From Ascaris suum (lineage: Eukaryota > Nematoda > Chromadorea > Rhabditida > Ascarididae): a stretch of DNA of 64,000 nt. The notes beneath the pieces were generated by a model, which did no database searches, was not told the origin of the DNA, and was given only the letters and a program-made list of their open reading frames with translations. This document shows positions 24,620 through 63,046 of the stretch, piece after piece (position 1 is the first letter of the stretch; the number at the start of each line of letters is the position of its first letter). The stretch covers positions 1,570,501 to 1,634,500 of the forward strand of contig CM024177.1 of assembly GCA_013433145.1 (NCBI GenBank), written 5' to 3'. Position numbers and translations under genes: made by a program.

Positions 24620-26969
24620 GTAAGAGAGTTGATTTCGATCTAAGCTATTGCAATTCTTATGTATCAAGTTCTACTTGGATTAGGGGAAGATCGAGTGCTA
24701 ACATTTTTCAATTTCTGCGCCTTTAATATACGATGTGTAAGAACACTCTTCGAATGAGACTTGAAAAATGCGAATTGTTCACTTATGGAAATCTTTCAAG
24801 AAAAAAAAATTTTTTTTTCTTGGGAATTTTTTATAGGGAGAATTTGCTTTGAGATTCCATTTCATCGACGAGTCCTGAAGCCTTTATCTTCACAAGTAAT
24901 GCAAATTATCCATGTTGAATTATGAAAATTTTGCAACGATACTTGTTGGTTTGAATATTTTATATGCAAATTTATATTATTTGTGTTAATTCATTTTTAA
25001 AAGCGAGAAATACGGTGTTGCATCACTTCGATGTAATTAAATGCAGCAAAATAATGCTTTATAATTTGTTACCACTTTGCAATTAGTCGCTTTGTAATTT
25101 ATTTAAATAAATAAAATATTTCGACTCAAAATAAAAAAAAAGTCTTCTATTGAAATTTATGCATTTTATATGAGATTATGACGTCATTCATATATTTTAT
25201 ACGGTCGTTCGAAATATGCATATTTCTTCGACGCAATTAACTGTACAAATGGAGTGCTCATTTCACGTCTTGCTAATTTTTCCACAGAAGTTAAGAGCAT
25301 AGTACTAATGCATGTGAGTATAAGTGACCAGCGGACACACGAATAGACACGCTGACACAACGGAATAATTACATAGTAGATGGGATTCCCTAAAGAAAAA
25401 GTCGGAGTATTGCATCATGATAGGAATCCATCCTACAGCATATTGGAGCAGACTCTTCAATCAAGGAATCACGACACCGTCGAGGAGGAGCTGCTCATAG
25501 AGGGCTGAGACCGTGATGGAAAAGTTGAGGGATTGTTCCCCAGTGGGGACTTCATCGAAGAAGAGGATCTCGCAGCACCTACATAATGCATTCACCTAAA
25601 GTTGATCCAATGTGCGTCTATTTTTATACTCGTAGAGGCCAATAGTTAAACGTCTACTTCTATGAAAATTTATTTGCATAATTAAGCCTTACTTGATACG
25701 ACATTTTAGTTATCAACGAAATCATTTCTATACTGAGTGAACTGAAATACATCGATATTTTAGAAGTAATGTGGAAGTTTATTTCCCAGATATATACTGT
25801 GAAGACATATCCGCATTTCAATGCAAAACTATTATTGAAAAGCAAAACAACACATATACGAACAAACAAACAATGCAAACAAAAACAAAGCTCAACAAGA
25901 CAATCGATTATATATGCATTATTACCAATACACACACAAAAAAAACCAATGAATGAGTGAAACGAAAAATGATATTCAAATTTTTTTCTAAGGAGTTTTC
26001 CATTTCGAAAATGATTTCTTCTTGTATTCCATTAAAAATCAATTATTATGTTTTAAAAAAAAATTTTTTTTTTCTTTTATTCGTCTTTCCGTTTCGAAAT
26101 TAACGGTATCATTTTTAAACGCTCAAACTTTGCAAATACAACCCCTTCGAATCACAGAGTATGAAATAGCAGCAATAATGTATATTAAACGAAAGAAAAA
26201 AACACACACACACAACCGGCAAAGTACAAGCAAGGATGCAATTTTTTTTTCTTTTTTTATTAATAATACACCGAAAGATTACATCGTGAAACTTCCATTG
26301 TGTACATTGGGCAGTTTGCCATGATTTGAGAACGCAGAAATATGATTACGTTTGCATATTTTCACAGAAAACAACAATTTTTATATGATTTGAATGACAA
26401 TATTTACGCTTAATTTTCAAAGCGTGTAGCATGCTAGACATCTAACGTTGAATAGCGCATGCTCGTTAGAGCGGTCTAATCCTATCAATTTTTCGATCCT
26501 TACCTCTAAATTTGATCCTGAATTGAACCACTTACAGTTTGAGGCAGAAGTTTGTTTCAGTTCAGCTCATTCTACAGATTATATCAAAATTTAATGTGGA
26601 CAATAAACATATCAAAGCTGCCATCGAATGAAAATTGATTATAGAGGTGAATAATTTTGTCTGTTATTAAGCTCGTATTCATAATGAAAGCAATATTATC
26701 ATTAAAATTAATGCTTAACGTAGCACAACATCTGAGCTGAAAGTTTACGTAAAGCTAACTGATAAAGTTCACTTTGGTGATAACACAAATCGAATTCAAC
26801 ATAAGCGTTTAGCTATACTGCACGGAACCTTATCACTGTTAAGCTCGATTTCAATGAAGATGTGCATTCGTTTCAACAACCCGAATAATATTGTTTGAGA
26901 GAGCATTATTATTAGTATCGCTTTAAAGCATAGATTAAAGCTGTGTATTTATCGGCGATTTTAACGTCA
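24620..26969. other. Intergenic region between convergent genes
   Basis: It separates the 3' ends of the globin and cuticlin-like genes. AT-rich; no recognised gene. A less AT-rich stretch at about 25,310-25,600 has no long open frame and no similarity I recognise. Confidence 0.55.
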
Positions 26970-27051
26970 CTAACACTTCGAACCGAAAATATTTGCAGCA
27001 TAGGAATATGACTTCTTCTGAAGGCTTATATCTCTTCCGCTTTCGGAAACT
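26970..27051 (-). CDS. Cuticlin-like exon 12: cytoplasmic tail and stop
   Basis: Acceptor gatgcatttcag in matching phase; encodes VSESGRDISLQKKSYSYAAN and IFGSKC, then TAG at 26972-26970. An alternative acceptor near 26740 would give a shorter tail, but this exon is nearer and has coding-like codon use. Confidence 0.7.
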
Positions 27052-30000
27052 CTGAAATGCATCAACGATGAGTCATGAAGTTGAGCTGATAAGAGCGATA
27101 TCAATAAATAAAGCTCGTGAAAAATGATCATCTATTTCATTAATTCAATAGTCGTCAGAAACAGAAAAAGTGGATGGGAAAAATATCAGCTGAAGCAAAA
27201 TAACGCTACGTGAAGAATGATGGAAAACAGAGAATTTTATGTAAACATGAGAACTCCAAATTCATGACAGCCGAACGACGCTAAGATTTATTTGAATAAA
27301 TTATAGCCGAAAGAATACAAATGAATCACTCTCATCAATTCGACCATAAAATCTAAGCCATAAAGAACTATGCTAACATGGAGATGTGTAAATTCACTCA
27401 TTGAAGAAGCCCTTTATAAAATATTTATAATGAGCTGCGTTTATCAATTACAGCATCAATATACCTCACATTCACTATAGTAGAAGCCAAAAAGAGAGTG
27501 CCATAATAGAGTTCCCAAGATTTGCGATATTTACGTTTCGCATTCATTTAAAAGTATATCACATATTTCCTTAATGTATTTAATAACGCTCTAGTGAATT
27601 AAACAAATTTTTTATTTCAAATCAGTCAATAATTAATATTCGCAACACTTACCTGTACCATTTCATGAATATCCATAAAGCGATAGCTGTGACGAGAAGG
27701 AAAACAATCAGCAAACTAGAGAGTAATACGGCAAAAATGGTAGCGCTAACGCACACTTCTTTACGTGACGCCGAATGCTTTAGTGATTCGAATGTTGTAT
27801 CGTCCATTCTTCCTGAAAATTCGCTCACACAGTAGTGTATATATGATTTTCAAGGAAATCAAAAAATCTTTGGCAGTAAAATCTTTGGCAGTAGCATGAT
27901 GTCTTCAAATGCATTTACCTCACGAGAATATTGATTAGGATACCTTGAAAGGAGTAGTAGCGAGAGTTAACTGACTCGAACATTATTTGAATGGTGTTAG
28001 GAACGAAGATAGAATTCCAGTTATGACTAAGCTTGTTGAAGCACTAAATTCGAATATATCGATGAAATGAAATCAGCATCCTTCTCGCGACGCTATTATT
28101 TAGATCTTTGCTGAGTTCTAAATAATATAGTTGCAACCGGAAATTAAAACATTACCTGTAGATTCGTCTTCGGAATCGAGAACATAAACAGACTGTGAAA
28201 TAAGATCGGTATCGAAGGTTGGCTTCGCTGTTGAAACGTCAATCGAACGAGCATAACGTCGTTTGAGATTCCTCTTTGATTTCTAATTAATAAATAAGCT
28301 TGGTTTTGAACAACGAGAAAATTTAATGAATAAACACTCACTTTTACTCCATAATTATTCTATAGTTTTGAAAATAGAAAATATAAAGTGATATTATATA
28401 AATTAAATGGATTAATATCTACTATCTATGTTGTTGGAGAAAATTCTGCACAAGTTCTTAGTTGTGCTTCAGAAATATATGCGTTCTTTTTGTTTATATG
28501 CGTCTCAACTATTCAGATTGAGAGAGTAATTATAAGTTATGAATTGAGGCACAAAGTTACATCAATGCAGTCTGATTGATGGTGCTGGTCACAGAAAACG
28601 GTCAAGTTCAGGGAGTGAGATGAAATAGAAGGAAGCGAGAGAAGCAAGGGGAGGAAGGGGGGGGGGGGGTTAGAAGGCTAAGTATAAGTTTCTTCGAGTT
28701 AAACTAATGACATTTAATTTAAAAAAATATTTCTCACCTCAGTGTCATTGAATGCCCCAGTAGAATTCGTGGGCAACGTGCTGCTACTCACCATCGACCG
28801 CTGACTGAGATGATGGTGATCGCCATCGAAACAAAGTGGAGGCTAAATTTGATACATAATCAATTGAAAGAATATAACACAATATAGATTCTAATTTTGT
28901 AACACAATATCGTACAATATAGCACGATATGCGTTGTGTTATTTATAGCACGACGTATATCGAGAGTCTATTTTGAGTAGCAAAATGTTTTAGTGCCTAA
29001 CAAATGGTTTTCATTGTTCATTCGAAAGAAAGGAAAGTGAAACTTCATAGTTAGTGGATAATTCTCAAAGGTTTTCTAGGAAATAGCAAGCGCCTTACTA
29101 GGAATGCTTTAAGCAAGACCATCAAAACCTTTTAAGGTTATGAATCAAAATTCCTTTTTTTTTGCTACGAGTTGTGACTTTTATATTGCAAAGAATTTTT
29201 CTACTGTTTTTTCAAATTTATCATCATTTTATTGCGCTAAAATTCACTAAGACCGATGAATCTATGCCATTAATTCTGATAATATTTTGAAGTGAGACAA
29301 TGAAGATAAGGTTATTTTCTTGAACTTCAGGAACTACGTGAGCTTTTTTTTTATGGTTTCTAACCTATAATGGCTCATTATTGCTGAAGAGAATAATTGC
29401 GCAATTATTTTAATAATGGAAATCGAAGAGTAGAACTTACCGTTATTCCAGAACAACCTCCTCCTTCTTTGAGGCAAAGACGAATCTCACATTGAAAACG
29501 TACAACAACACGATCAGCAAATTTAAAGACCAACGATTCACGATAGGCCATATTTAATGCTTCCACATATGTTGGATCACCTAGTAGAGTGCGATCGGTA
29601 TGGCATCTAAATATTAATAAAAATCTATTATAACTTGATTATAAATCATATCGATTAATTTTTTTTAAAATTTCTTATTGCAATTTCTACGCAACACAAT
29701 AGATTGGAAAAATTATTTCGATGTTTTTTCCTATGATAATTATCGTTTCAAATTTTATTTTTGCATATATATATTTTAGATTTACTGCAAATATTATTGA
29801 TAAGAAAATAAATAAATGAAAGAGGATATGGAAAGAAATGAGAGGAAGATATTGATTCGTTTTAATTTTTACGAATAATCTCATTTGAGGCAATAATCTA
29901 TTTCCTGATTATTCATCTGTTATAATTACCAAATTATAGCCACCTCATACAGAATTTGATATAGCTAATCTATTGAGTTGTCATTTAGCAGATTTAAGAC

Positions 30001-33000
30001 TCATTTTTAGCCTAGGTACTTAACGTTGTTTACAATTTCTTCCGTTTGCTGAATTAGATATAAGCGAATTTGACGATTCTTTTGCGGAGGCATGAAAATG
30101 GCACATGAAAGAGGATATTGTCATTGCACTATCTTTAAGAATTGATAGAGAAACGATACGTTGTTTAGATAAAGATATCGTGGATAGTTCATATAGGTGT
30201 GCTTTATAATCTGAGACTAAGATTAGAGCTAATCCCAAAGTCTTTTTGTATCATACTAATCCAAGCCTTCTGAAATAAGTTTTATTCGCCCTCATCTGTG
30301 AAGCAACATCGGCGACCATGTTCCATACCCTTTTTCATCAATGATGAGTTCCTTCTCGCCCTGTCCATCCTCCACGTAACAGCTATGCACTAGTACACCG
30401 TACATATCTGAAAATAAAAACGTATTGTTTTCTTCTGTCTTAGGCTTTGAGAATCCAAAAAATGCTCCAAATATTGCTTCGATATAGGCGATGCAGACAA
30501 AAAATTAGATTATATAAACGTAAAAATGAATTATGCATTATAATTAAATGCAGCAAAATAAAGTAAATGAGAATATTGGCCAATAAAAAATTTTGAAATT
30601 CAATCAGTTTTTAAATCGGAACAACGAGCTAAAAAATTTCAGTCAATTACGTAAACGGCTTACCGGATTGACATTCCCATCGATGAACGATTTGATCACC
30701 AACACGAGCGTATTTGAGAATTGGACCATCGATTTCATCTTTTCTTATCGTATACGTACAAACTGGCATCGGAAAATCGTACTCAAGCGACTGTGTTGGA
30801 AGTACACTATAAACGTTGCTATTTTTATAATACTATGGGTACCATATAAATATAAATAAATAAATATATAAATATATATAAATATATATATTATATATTT
30901 ATATATATTTATAATATATATGAATGCACCCATCTATTCTGTTTATATTTAAACAAATAGGTAACTAAATTAACCACAGAAAAACTCACTGAACGAGAAA
31001 CAAGCACCACAAGAGAATGCCATCTACCACAAGATACTGCATTCGTAAGTGCGGCAATAAGCGATGGCAACGTTGCTTGCACTAAAGCAGTTTATAATGT
31101 AGGCAGTTAAATTGCAGTTGCTAATGCTTGGCCATGCATGTATTTAAATGCAATGCTGCATTGATCGACAATGCATTTGGAACGGCAACCAACAACGTTT
31201 GCATTGCACCTAAGAAAGGTGCGTCGCTCAGCGTATTTAGCATCGACCCACTCATATCGGTGGCTCCTGAGGAGACGCGAAATAAATGCCCCATCGCATA
31301 AGTGAGACTGCTTTGTAGCACAAGATGAGATCTAGAATTTCGTGTGCGACCATCCCAACTTTATTTCACTCACTTTTATTAATCCTTCTACCTATCAATT
31401 GGATCCACAGAATGAATGCAACTGAATATTGTGAGTGTACTATGTAAATATCGATTGTAGTATATATGTGATCGGTCCAATATATGATGTTGTTGCATGC
31501 AAATGCAAGAGGTAACATCAGAACACAGTACTCAAAAAAAAACAGTTCTAGAAACTTCCACAACACACGTTATATTGCTCTTCATAGTTTATAGAATTAT
31601 GAGAGAAAATTGCCATAAGTTGTTGGGAACAATTCAGCAGGCAGGTATGCAACAATGCAACTCTCGTCGAGACTTACCTAACTTCAAGACCTGATGAGAC
31701 AGTTTTTGCTGCTTCCCTATATAGGCATTTGATATGAAAAGCACGATCAATCTTAGTGATGAATAGCTGAAATATAAATAATTCATTAACAATCCGAAGA
31801 AAAAATTTTCTCTTTTTTTTTTCTCGAGTAAATCATATCAAACTTCTTATATCTTAATATCACTATCTTTTATCAATTCTTTATCAGTAAACATTAGTGC
31901 AAAAAAAATCTTTTTTTTTGGTACAGTATATACGATTGAATTTCGATAATTTCAATTCGGAAGTATATTACCGATTTAAATTAAGAATAAAATGCTAATG
32001 GTTAGCAAATATCTTTCGAATTTTTGAAATCATTCAAAATTTTTGAAGCAATGTTATAGAATATTCCACTATAAATTCCATTTCAATTTCTAATATCTAA
32101 CTCTAACATCATGATTTATGGCGAAATTTTTGTTAGAGATAAGAATAATCTAATAGCTATGAGGTATATTTCTATACGCTTTTATCAGTTTCATAACATA
32201 CCGGATGAAAACTGATAACAAGAACGGTAGAGAATTGCATTCCTTCCGGTTGAATCTGAAAAAAAAAAAGTTTATGAATTTAAATCATTATTGCAACAAA
32301 ATCCATTGAAATCAGAATTGATAGATGAATTATTGCAGGAATGGAGTAATTTTAAATAATAATAACAATGTAAGTGATACTTGCCCTTTCAAATATGATA
32401 TATTTTCAAGATGATTTTCAATTATCAGCGATCGTATTTAAACTCATTAAAAACGTTTTGAAATAAAATCAAACCTTAAGAATGAAAAAGTCGATTGAAT
32501 ATTGCGAATTTTTTTTCTCTAGCCACTCAATTACCGAGGAATATAGTTATTAGGATTATGATAATTAATTTCGATATCGTTTGAAAAACTATGCCTAATA
32601 TATTACTTTAAATTTCTAGCTCATTCTTCGCATATCATTTCCTTGTGTTATCTTGTCAAAAATTCTGATATTCTTTTCTTATCAATCAATCAATATTCGC
32701 ATGTGGAAATTGTGACGATATTTTTATGTTGGTCTACAAAGCTCGTTATTGGAGCGCATCATCTATCGTACCTCATGGAAAGATTTTACATCATTATTGC
32801 AGTGATAAAACCGACCATTCTTTGACGATCCATATCACATTGTCCATGACTCAACTTAATTCCCCCAACAGGATGTCCATCTTTGGTCATTTTACCGTAG
32901 TCCACTCTGCAGTCCGGATTATTATAGTGTCCTTTGACGAATACCTTTCCTGTAAACAACCATACCAATGCATTCAGTCATTAAAAAATGTATATAACAA

Positions 33001-34258
33001 CGCTTTCCAATTTATGCTTTGCTAACCATAATGATACCATAATGATCGGCCACAGCTGATACAGCTGCAAAATAAACAGATTAAATGCTGCTTTGTAGGT
33101 TGACGATATTACCTCACCTGTAATTTACACCTATCGACTGACAGATTTCCCTGTGGACGATTCCTTGACACTCTGATGGTTGTGTTGTTTCACAAATTAA
33201 TAACGAATAAAACAGCTTACTAACAAATATTTCACTCATTTTTGGACTTGAATGAAATTAAATACATTAACTCATTAAAAAAATCCAGCTGCATAGAGTG
33301 TTTTCATTGAATTTTTATTGAGGTTTAGAAGAAGTGTAAAAATTAATAAATACGCCTAATAAATATATCAACAAACCAGTAAACATCCGTTTTGTTCGAA
33401 ATGCCATTTCAATCGTATCTGGATTGCATTGAATTTCCGGTGCTCCAATAAGACCATTATCAATATCCGCTAATACGCTTAGCTAAAATATTTCAACTAT
33501 TATCATTGAAATCCGTAATAAATTTAACACCAATAATCTCGAAAACTAAGTGGTACTCTCAATTTCTAGACCTAAATTGTGACTTTTCTAGTCTAGAATC
33601 TCGGTGCTCGCATAATTTTATCTCTCATTGGGAAGTTGTTGAGCGGTACGAACGTTGCCACTTGAAGCATTAACATTCGTGGATCGCAACGTGAAAAGTG
33701 CCCTTTGAAAATAAGGAAATTCTTGTAGAATTTTCATAAATTACAAGAAGACATTTTAGAATTGTGCTTATTGCAATATAAATATTAGAATATGAGAATT
33801 GAATTTCTCAAAAAATGATAAAATATTATCATGATCAAAAAGCATTTATTAAATATAATGGAAAATTTTGCATTTTTAAAGAAAAATTAACGAAACGATT
33901 TGAAACGAATAGAATTAATATGTAAATTTTGAAAGAGATAATTTGCTAAAAAGGATGAAAAATTGATTAGAATAAAATTTGTTCAATTTTTTTTTTTGAT
34001 TATTTCATTGAGATCATTGAGGTGTTTCTCGATGAAATGCATTCGATTTTCTTCGTTTAAAAAAGAAAAAAAGACATCCTCCCATCTATGATGTATTTAT
34101 TTTATTTTTTGCAACTATGAAATTGAAATAAAATTGATTTTTTGAGTAAGTAAAATATTATTGAAGAAATAATAAATGAAATTAACCGCAACCTCAATAA
34201 GCGAAGTTGTGCAAATAAAAATGAGAAATTCCATAAAGCAATTGATCCTGAGAAACAT
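26970..34258 (-). CDS. Cuticlin-like ZP-domain type I membrane protein (12 exons, complete)
   Basis: Twelve exons add to 1311 nt (436 residues plus stop) with all phases matching. Residues 1-22 form a hydrophobic signal peptide. The ZP domain runs from about residue 27 to 280: DIDNGLIGAPEIQC, GKVFVKGHYNNPDC, HGQCD, MQFSTVLVISFHPLFITKID and KCLYRE in ZP-N; then FPMPVCTYTIRKDEIDGPIL, ARVGDQIVHRWEC, DMYGVLVHSCYVEDGQGEKE, GCHTDRTLLGDPTY and FQCEIRLC in ZP-C. A basic stretch (KRRYAR, about 321-326) is a likely furin-type site, and a transmembrane helix spans about 378-405 before a 30-residue tail. In this family the secreted, processed ectodomain polymerises in cuticle or apical matrix. I infer the same role and cannot name the orthologue. 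A GATAAA variant poly(A) signal lies about 17 nt after the stop. The gene is tail-to-tail with the globin. Confidence 0.93.
27653..27812 (-). CDS. Cuticlin-like exon 11: transmembrane segment
   Basis: Acceptor gaattttcag; donor gtaagt in phase 2. It encodes a short stem (RMDDTTFESLKHSASRKEVC), then a single hydrophobic helix (SATIFAVLLSSLLIVFLLVT and AIALWIF) ending in MKWY. The basic residue after the helix fits an N-out orientation. Confidence 0.9.
28156..28282 (-). CDS. Cuticlin-like exon 10: cleavage-site region
   Basis: Acceptor attaattag; donor gtaatg in phase 1. It encodes KSKRNLKRRYARSIDVSTAK, then PTFDTDLISQSVYVLDSEDE and ST. The basic LKRRYAR run, between the ZP domain and the membrane anchor, is where nematode cuticlins carry a furin-type (RXXR) site. 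An acidic stem follows. Confidence 0.87.
28657..28669. repeat. Poly-G run (13)
   Basis: G homopolymer after a purine-rich stretch, in cuticlin-like intron 28283-28737 (C-rich on the gene strand). Confidence 0.85.
28738..28842 (-). CDS. Cuticlin-like exon 9: post-ZP linker
   Basis: Acceptor caaatttag; donor gtgaga; 35 codons, phase 0 at both ends. It encodes PPLCFDGDHHHLSQRSMVSS, then a Ser/Thr/Asn-rich stretch with an N-glycosylation sequon (NST). Confidence 0.88.
29441..29606 (-). CDS. Cuticlin-like exon 8: end of ZP-C
   Basis: Acceptor taatatttag; donor gtaagt in phase 0. It encodes (G)CHTDRTLLGDPTYVEALN, then LVFKFADRVVVRFQCEIRLC and LKEGGGCSGIT. Cys225, 263, 268 and 275 complete the C-terminal cysteine set. 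Confidence 0.93.
30329..30407 (-). CDS. Cuticlin-like exon 7: ZP-C core
   Basis: Acceptor tttattttcag; donor gtatgg in phase 2. It encodes (D)MYGVLVHSCYVEDGQGEKE and LIIDEK, with Cys207 in the conserved HSCYV.DGQG block. Confidence 0.92.
30664..30806 (-). CDS. Cuticlin-like exon 6: start of ZP-C
   Basis: Acceptor cgtttatag; donor gtaagc in phase 1. It encodes (S)VLPTQSLEYDFPMPVCTYT, IRKDEIDGPILKYARVGDQI and VHRWECQS, with Cys166 and Cys195. Confidence 0.93.
30845..30925. repeat. AT-rich near-palindrome
   Basis: aaatatatataaatatatat followed by its mirror complement, in cuticlin-like intron 30807-31677, close to the acceptor of exon 6. Confidence 0.8.
31678..31766 (-). CDS. Cuticlin-like exon 5: end of ZP-N and linker
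   Basis: Acceptor atatttcag; donor gtaagt in phase 2. It encodes LFITKIDRAFHIKCLYREAA and KTVSSGLEV, with Cys134 in the conserved KCLYRE block. Confidence 0.93.
32202..32255 (-). CDS. Cuticlin-like exon 4: ZP-N strand
   Basis: Eighteen codons (IQPEGMQFSTVLVISFHP) between a polypyrimidine acceptor and donor gtatgt, phase 0 at both ends. It matches the family block 'PxGxxxSxxVVISFHP'. Confidence 0.92.
32816..32949 (-). CDS. Cuticlin-like exon 3: ZP-N
   Basis: Acceptor tgtttacag; donor gtcggt (weak) in phase 0. It encodes GKVFVKGHYNNPDCRVDYGK and GGIKLSHGQCDMDRQRM, with conserved Cys at residues 71 and 95. Confidence 0.93.
33377..33482 (-). CDS. Cuticlin-like exon 2: start of ZP-N
   Basis: Acceptor tattttag; donor gtttgt in phase 1. 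It encodes LSVLADIDNGLIGAPEIQCN, then PDTIEMAFRTKRMFT. The DNG..G.PE..C block is the hallmark entry into nematode cuticlin ZP domains. Confidence 0.92.
34193..34258 (-). CDS. Cuticlin-like exon 1: signal peptide
   Basis: ATG at 34258-34256; 22 codons (MFLRINCFMEFLIFICTTSL plus IE); donor gttgcg in phase 0, matching exon 2. The start is supported by an acceptor-like tttttacag 16 nt upstream, a probable trans-splice site. Confidence 0.75.
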
Positions 34259-34274
34259 TTTGATTATCTATACC
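34259..34274 (-). promoter_or_regulatory. 5' UTR after a probable spliced-leader acceptor (cuticlin-like gene)
   Basis: On the minus strand, tatttttacag ends 16 nt before the ATG. A splice acceptor with no coding exon upstream, this close to a start codon, is the usual nematode SL trans-splice arrangement. Inferred from position only. Confidence 0.45.
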
Positions 34275-52945
<18,671 letters not shown>

Positions 52946-53334
52946 TTACCAGATTCCCGTAGAGTTGTGTTTGTTCTTTTCCCGATTTGCTATTTCGTAG
53001 GTCGGAATTCGTTCATCTGGTCGTAGGTCACTGAAGAGATATTTATTTGGACGACCAATAGGCTTCTTTGAATTCGGAAAGCGCGCTGATGCTGGAAGAA
53101 TTCTGAGCGACCGATTACACTGCTCGCTGAAAGAGTAGCGAAGAAGCTGAGACACTTCAGGAGGAGTCCTTTCTCTATGCTAGTAATAGCTGCTATCCAT
53201 GGACTACTTCTGTCTTCTGTTGATCTATTATTGATCTTAGTTAACAACCTCTTGTTGCTAATTTCATTGTTTTCAAAGTCTTCAAACGATTTGTCTGAGC
53301 TTGAATCAGAGGTCAGCTCTCGAAGACTCTCCAT
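52946..53334 (-). CDS. Possible small two-exon gene, product unknown
   Basis: Proposed exons are 53249-53334 (MESLRELTSDSSSDKSFEDF, then ENNEISNK) and 52946-53126 (EQCNRSLRILPASARFPNSK to HNSTGIW and stop). The 122-bp intron has a weak donor (AG|gttgtt) and a good acceptor (actctttcag). The phase-2 join gives 88 residues: an acidic Ser-rich N-terminus and a basic C-terminus with KKPIGRPNKY. No family is recognised. The segment is less AT-rich than its surroundings and an AATAAA follows at 52825-52820. An unspliced 114-residue ORF (52990-53334) is the alternative. Confidence 0.3.
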
Positions 53335-53663
53335 CCATTCCTTTCAAATGCTGAATCCACTAGAACCTCTCTTAGAGCTGTAGCACGTTCATCTCATTTG
53401 CGTCTCCTGCTATGACTCTGACGAATGGACGATAAAAAGCGTGTATTTCTACCATCCACTATTGTAAATATCCGTCCAGTCACCCCATTCACCTCTCCGT
53501 CCTCCCATAACTCCTCCTGCTATCTGAGTTAACGATCACTTCGACCACACCAGCGTAGATCCATCGGTCTTTCGCACAGCATCCTTTCTTTCTTGAACGG
53601 TTCGCGTCCGTCAGTTACTTCTATTTTCTCACTTTATTTGAACGAATGATTCTGATTTTCTAC
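53335..53663. promoter_or_regulatory. Intergenic segment between divergent starts, probable promoter region
   Basis: About 330 bp of lower AT content separates the putative minus-strand ATG (53334) from the SL acceptor of the HAD gene. If both genes are real it is a candidate bidirectional promoter. I see no TATA box or other motif I would name. Confidence 0.35.
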
Positions 53664-53696
53664 TTTTCAGTGTTTCAATAGTACACTCAGTTCACA
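53664..53696 (+). promoter_or_regulatory. Probable spliced-leader acceptor and short 5' UTR (HAD gene)
   Basis: ttttcag at 53664-53670 lies 26 nt before the ATG with no coding sequence upstream in frame. This is the standard geometry of a nematode SL trans-splice site. Confidence 0.5.
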
Positions 53697-62355
<8,659 letters not shown>

Positions 62356-62410
62356 TTTGCTTTATAAGCATTGCTTTTGCATGAGAAATCAACACATGTA
62401 AGACTAACTA

Positions 62411-62423
62411 CCCCCCCCCCCCC
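62411..62423. repeat. Poly-C run (13)
   Basis: C homopolymer shortly after the candidate terminal stop codon. Confidence 0.9.
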
Positions 62424-62978
62424 TCCTTTAATTGAAAAAAAAATATCCCCCGGGAATGTATGATTTTAAAGGGTCTTTTGGCTGCATTCTCTTATATTCT
62501 TTCGTATATGCGGTTCGCATTGAGCTGAGATGAAACCCACCTCCCTTCGCTCCCTCCACCCCTTCCCCCTCAAGCAGTGATCGAGGATTCTGGATTCAAA
62601 TTCCTCCACCAACTCATCCGTATACATAGTTAAATAGAATCAAGTTGGTTGGCGGCTTATTTTCATCAAATAAATGAGAGGACTCCTATAACAGAGTAAA
62701 TATCAATAAGATGTGCAAAATATATTTTTGCACAATCAGAGGAAGAAAATACCTATCCACTGCTTCCAGATTGTAAGATGGCGTTATCTATGCAAATAAA
62801 GGTTCGCCTCTTTTGTTTGCTTGTGCACGAAGATATGACGTTTACTTAAAAACCTTTCCTTTTGTCGCCTCATTCTTTACATCTCTCTAATCTTCCATAA
62901 ACATGTATTATGCGAAAGTCATGTCAATGCGTATGTCTACCTGTCTTGATCTACGGCGATGAACTTTAGCAGGAATGA

Positions 62979-62980
62979 AT

Positions 62981-63023
<43 letters not shown>

Positions 63024-63046
63024 TATATAATATATATATATATATA
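62979..63046. repeat. Interrupted (AT)n microsatellite
   Basis: AT repeats with AA interruptions over about 68 bp. Confidence 0.95.

Noticed and set aside
24002..24643. 213-codon ORF as a separate gene
   Set aside because: It overlaps the better-supported globin terminal exon in another frame; its codon use is poorer and it starts inside an intron.
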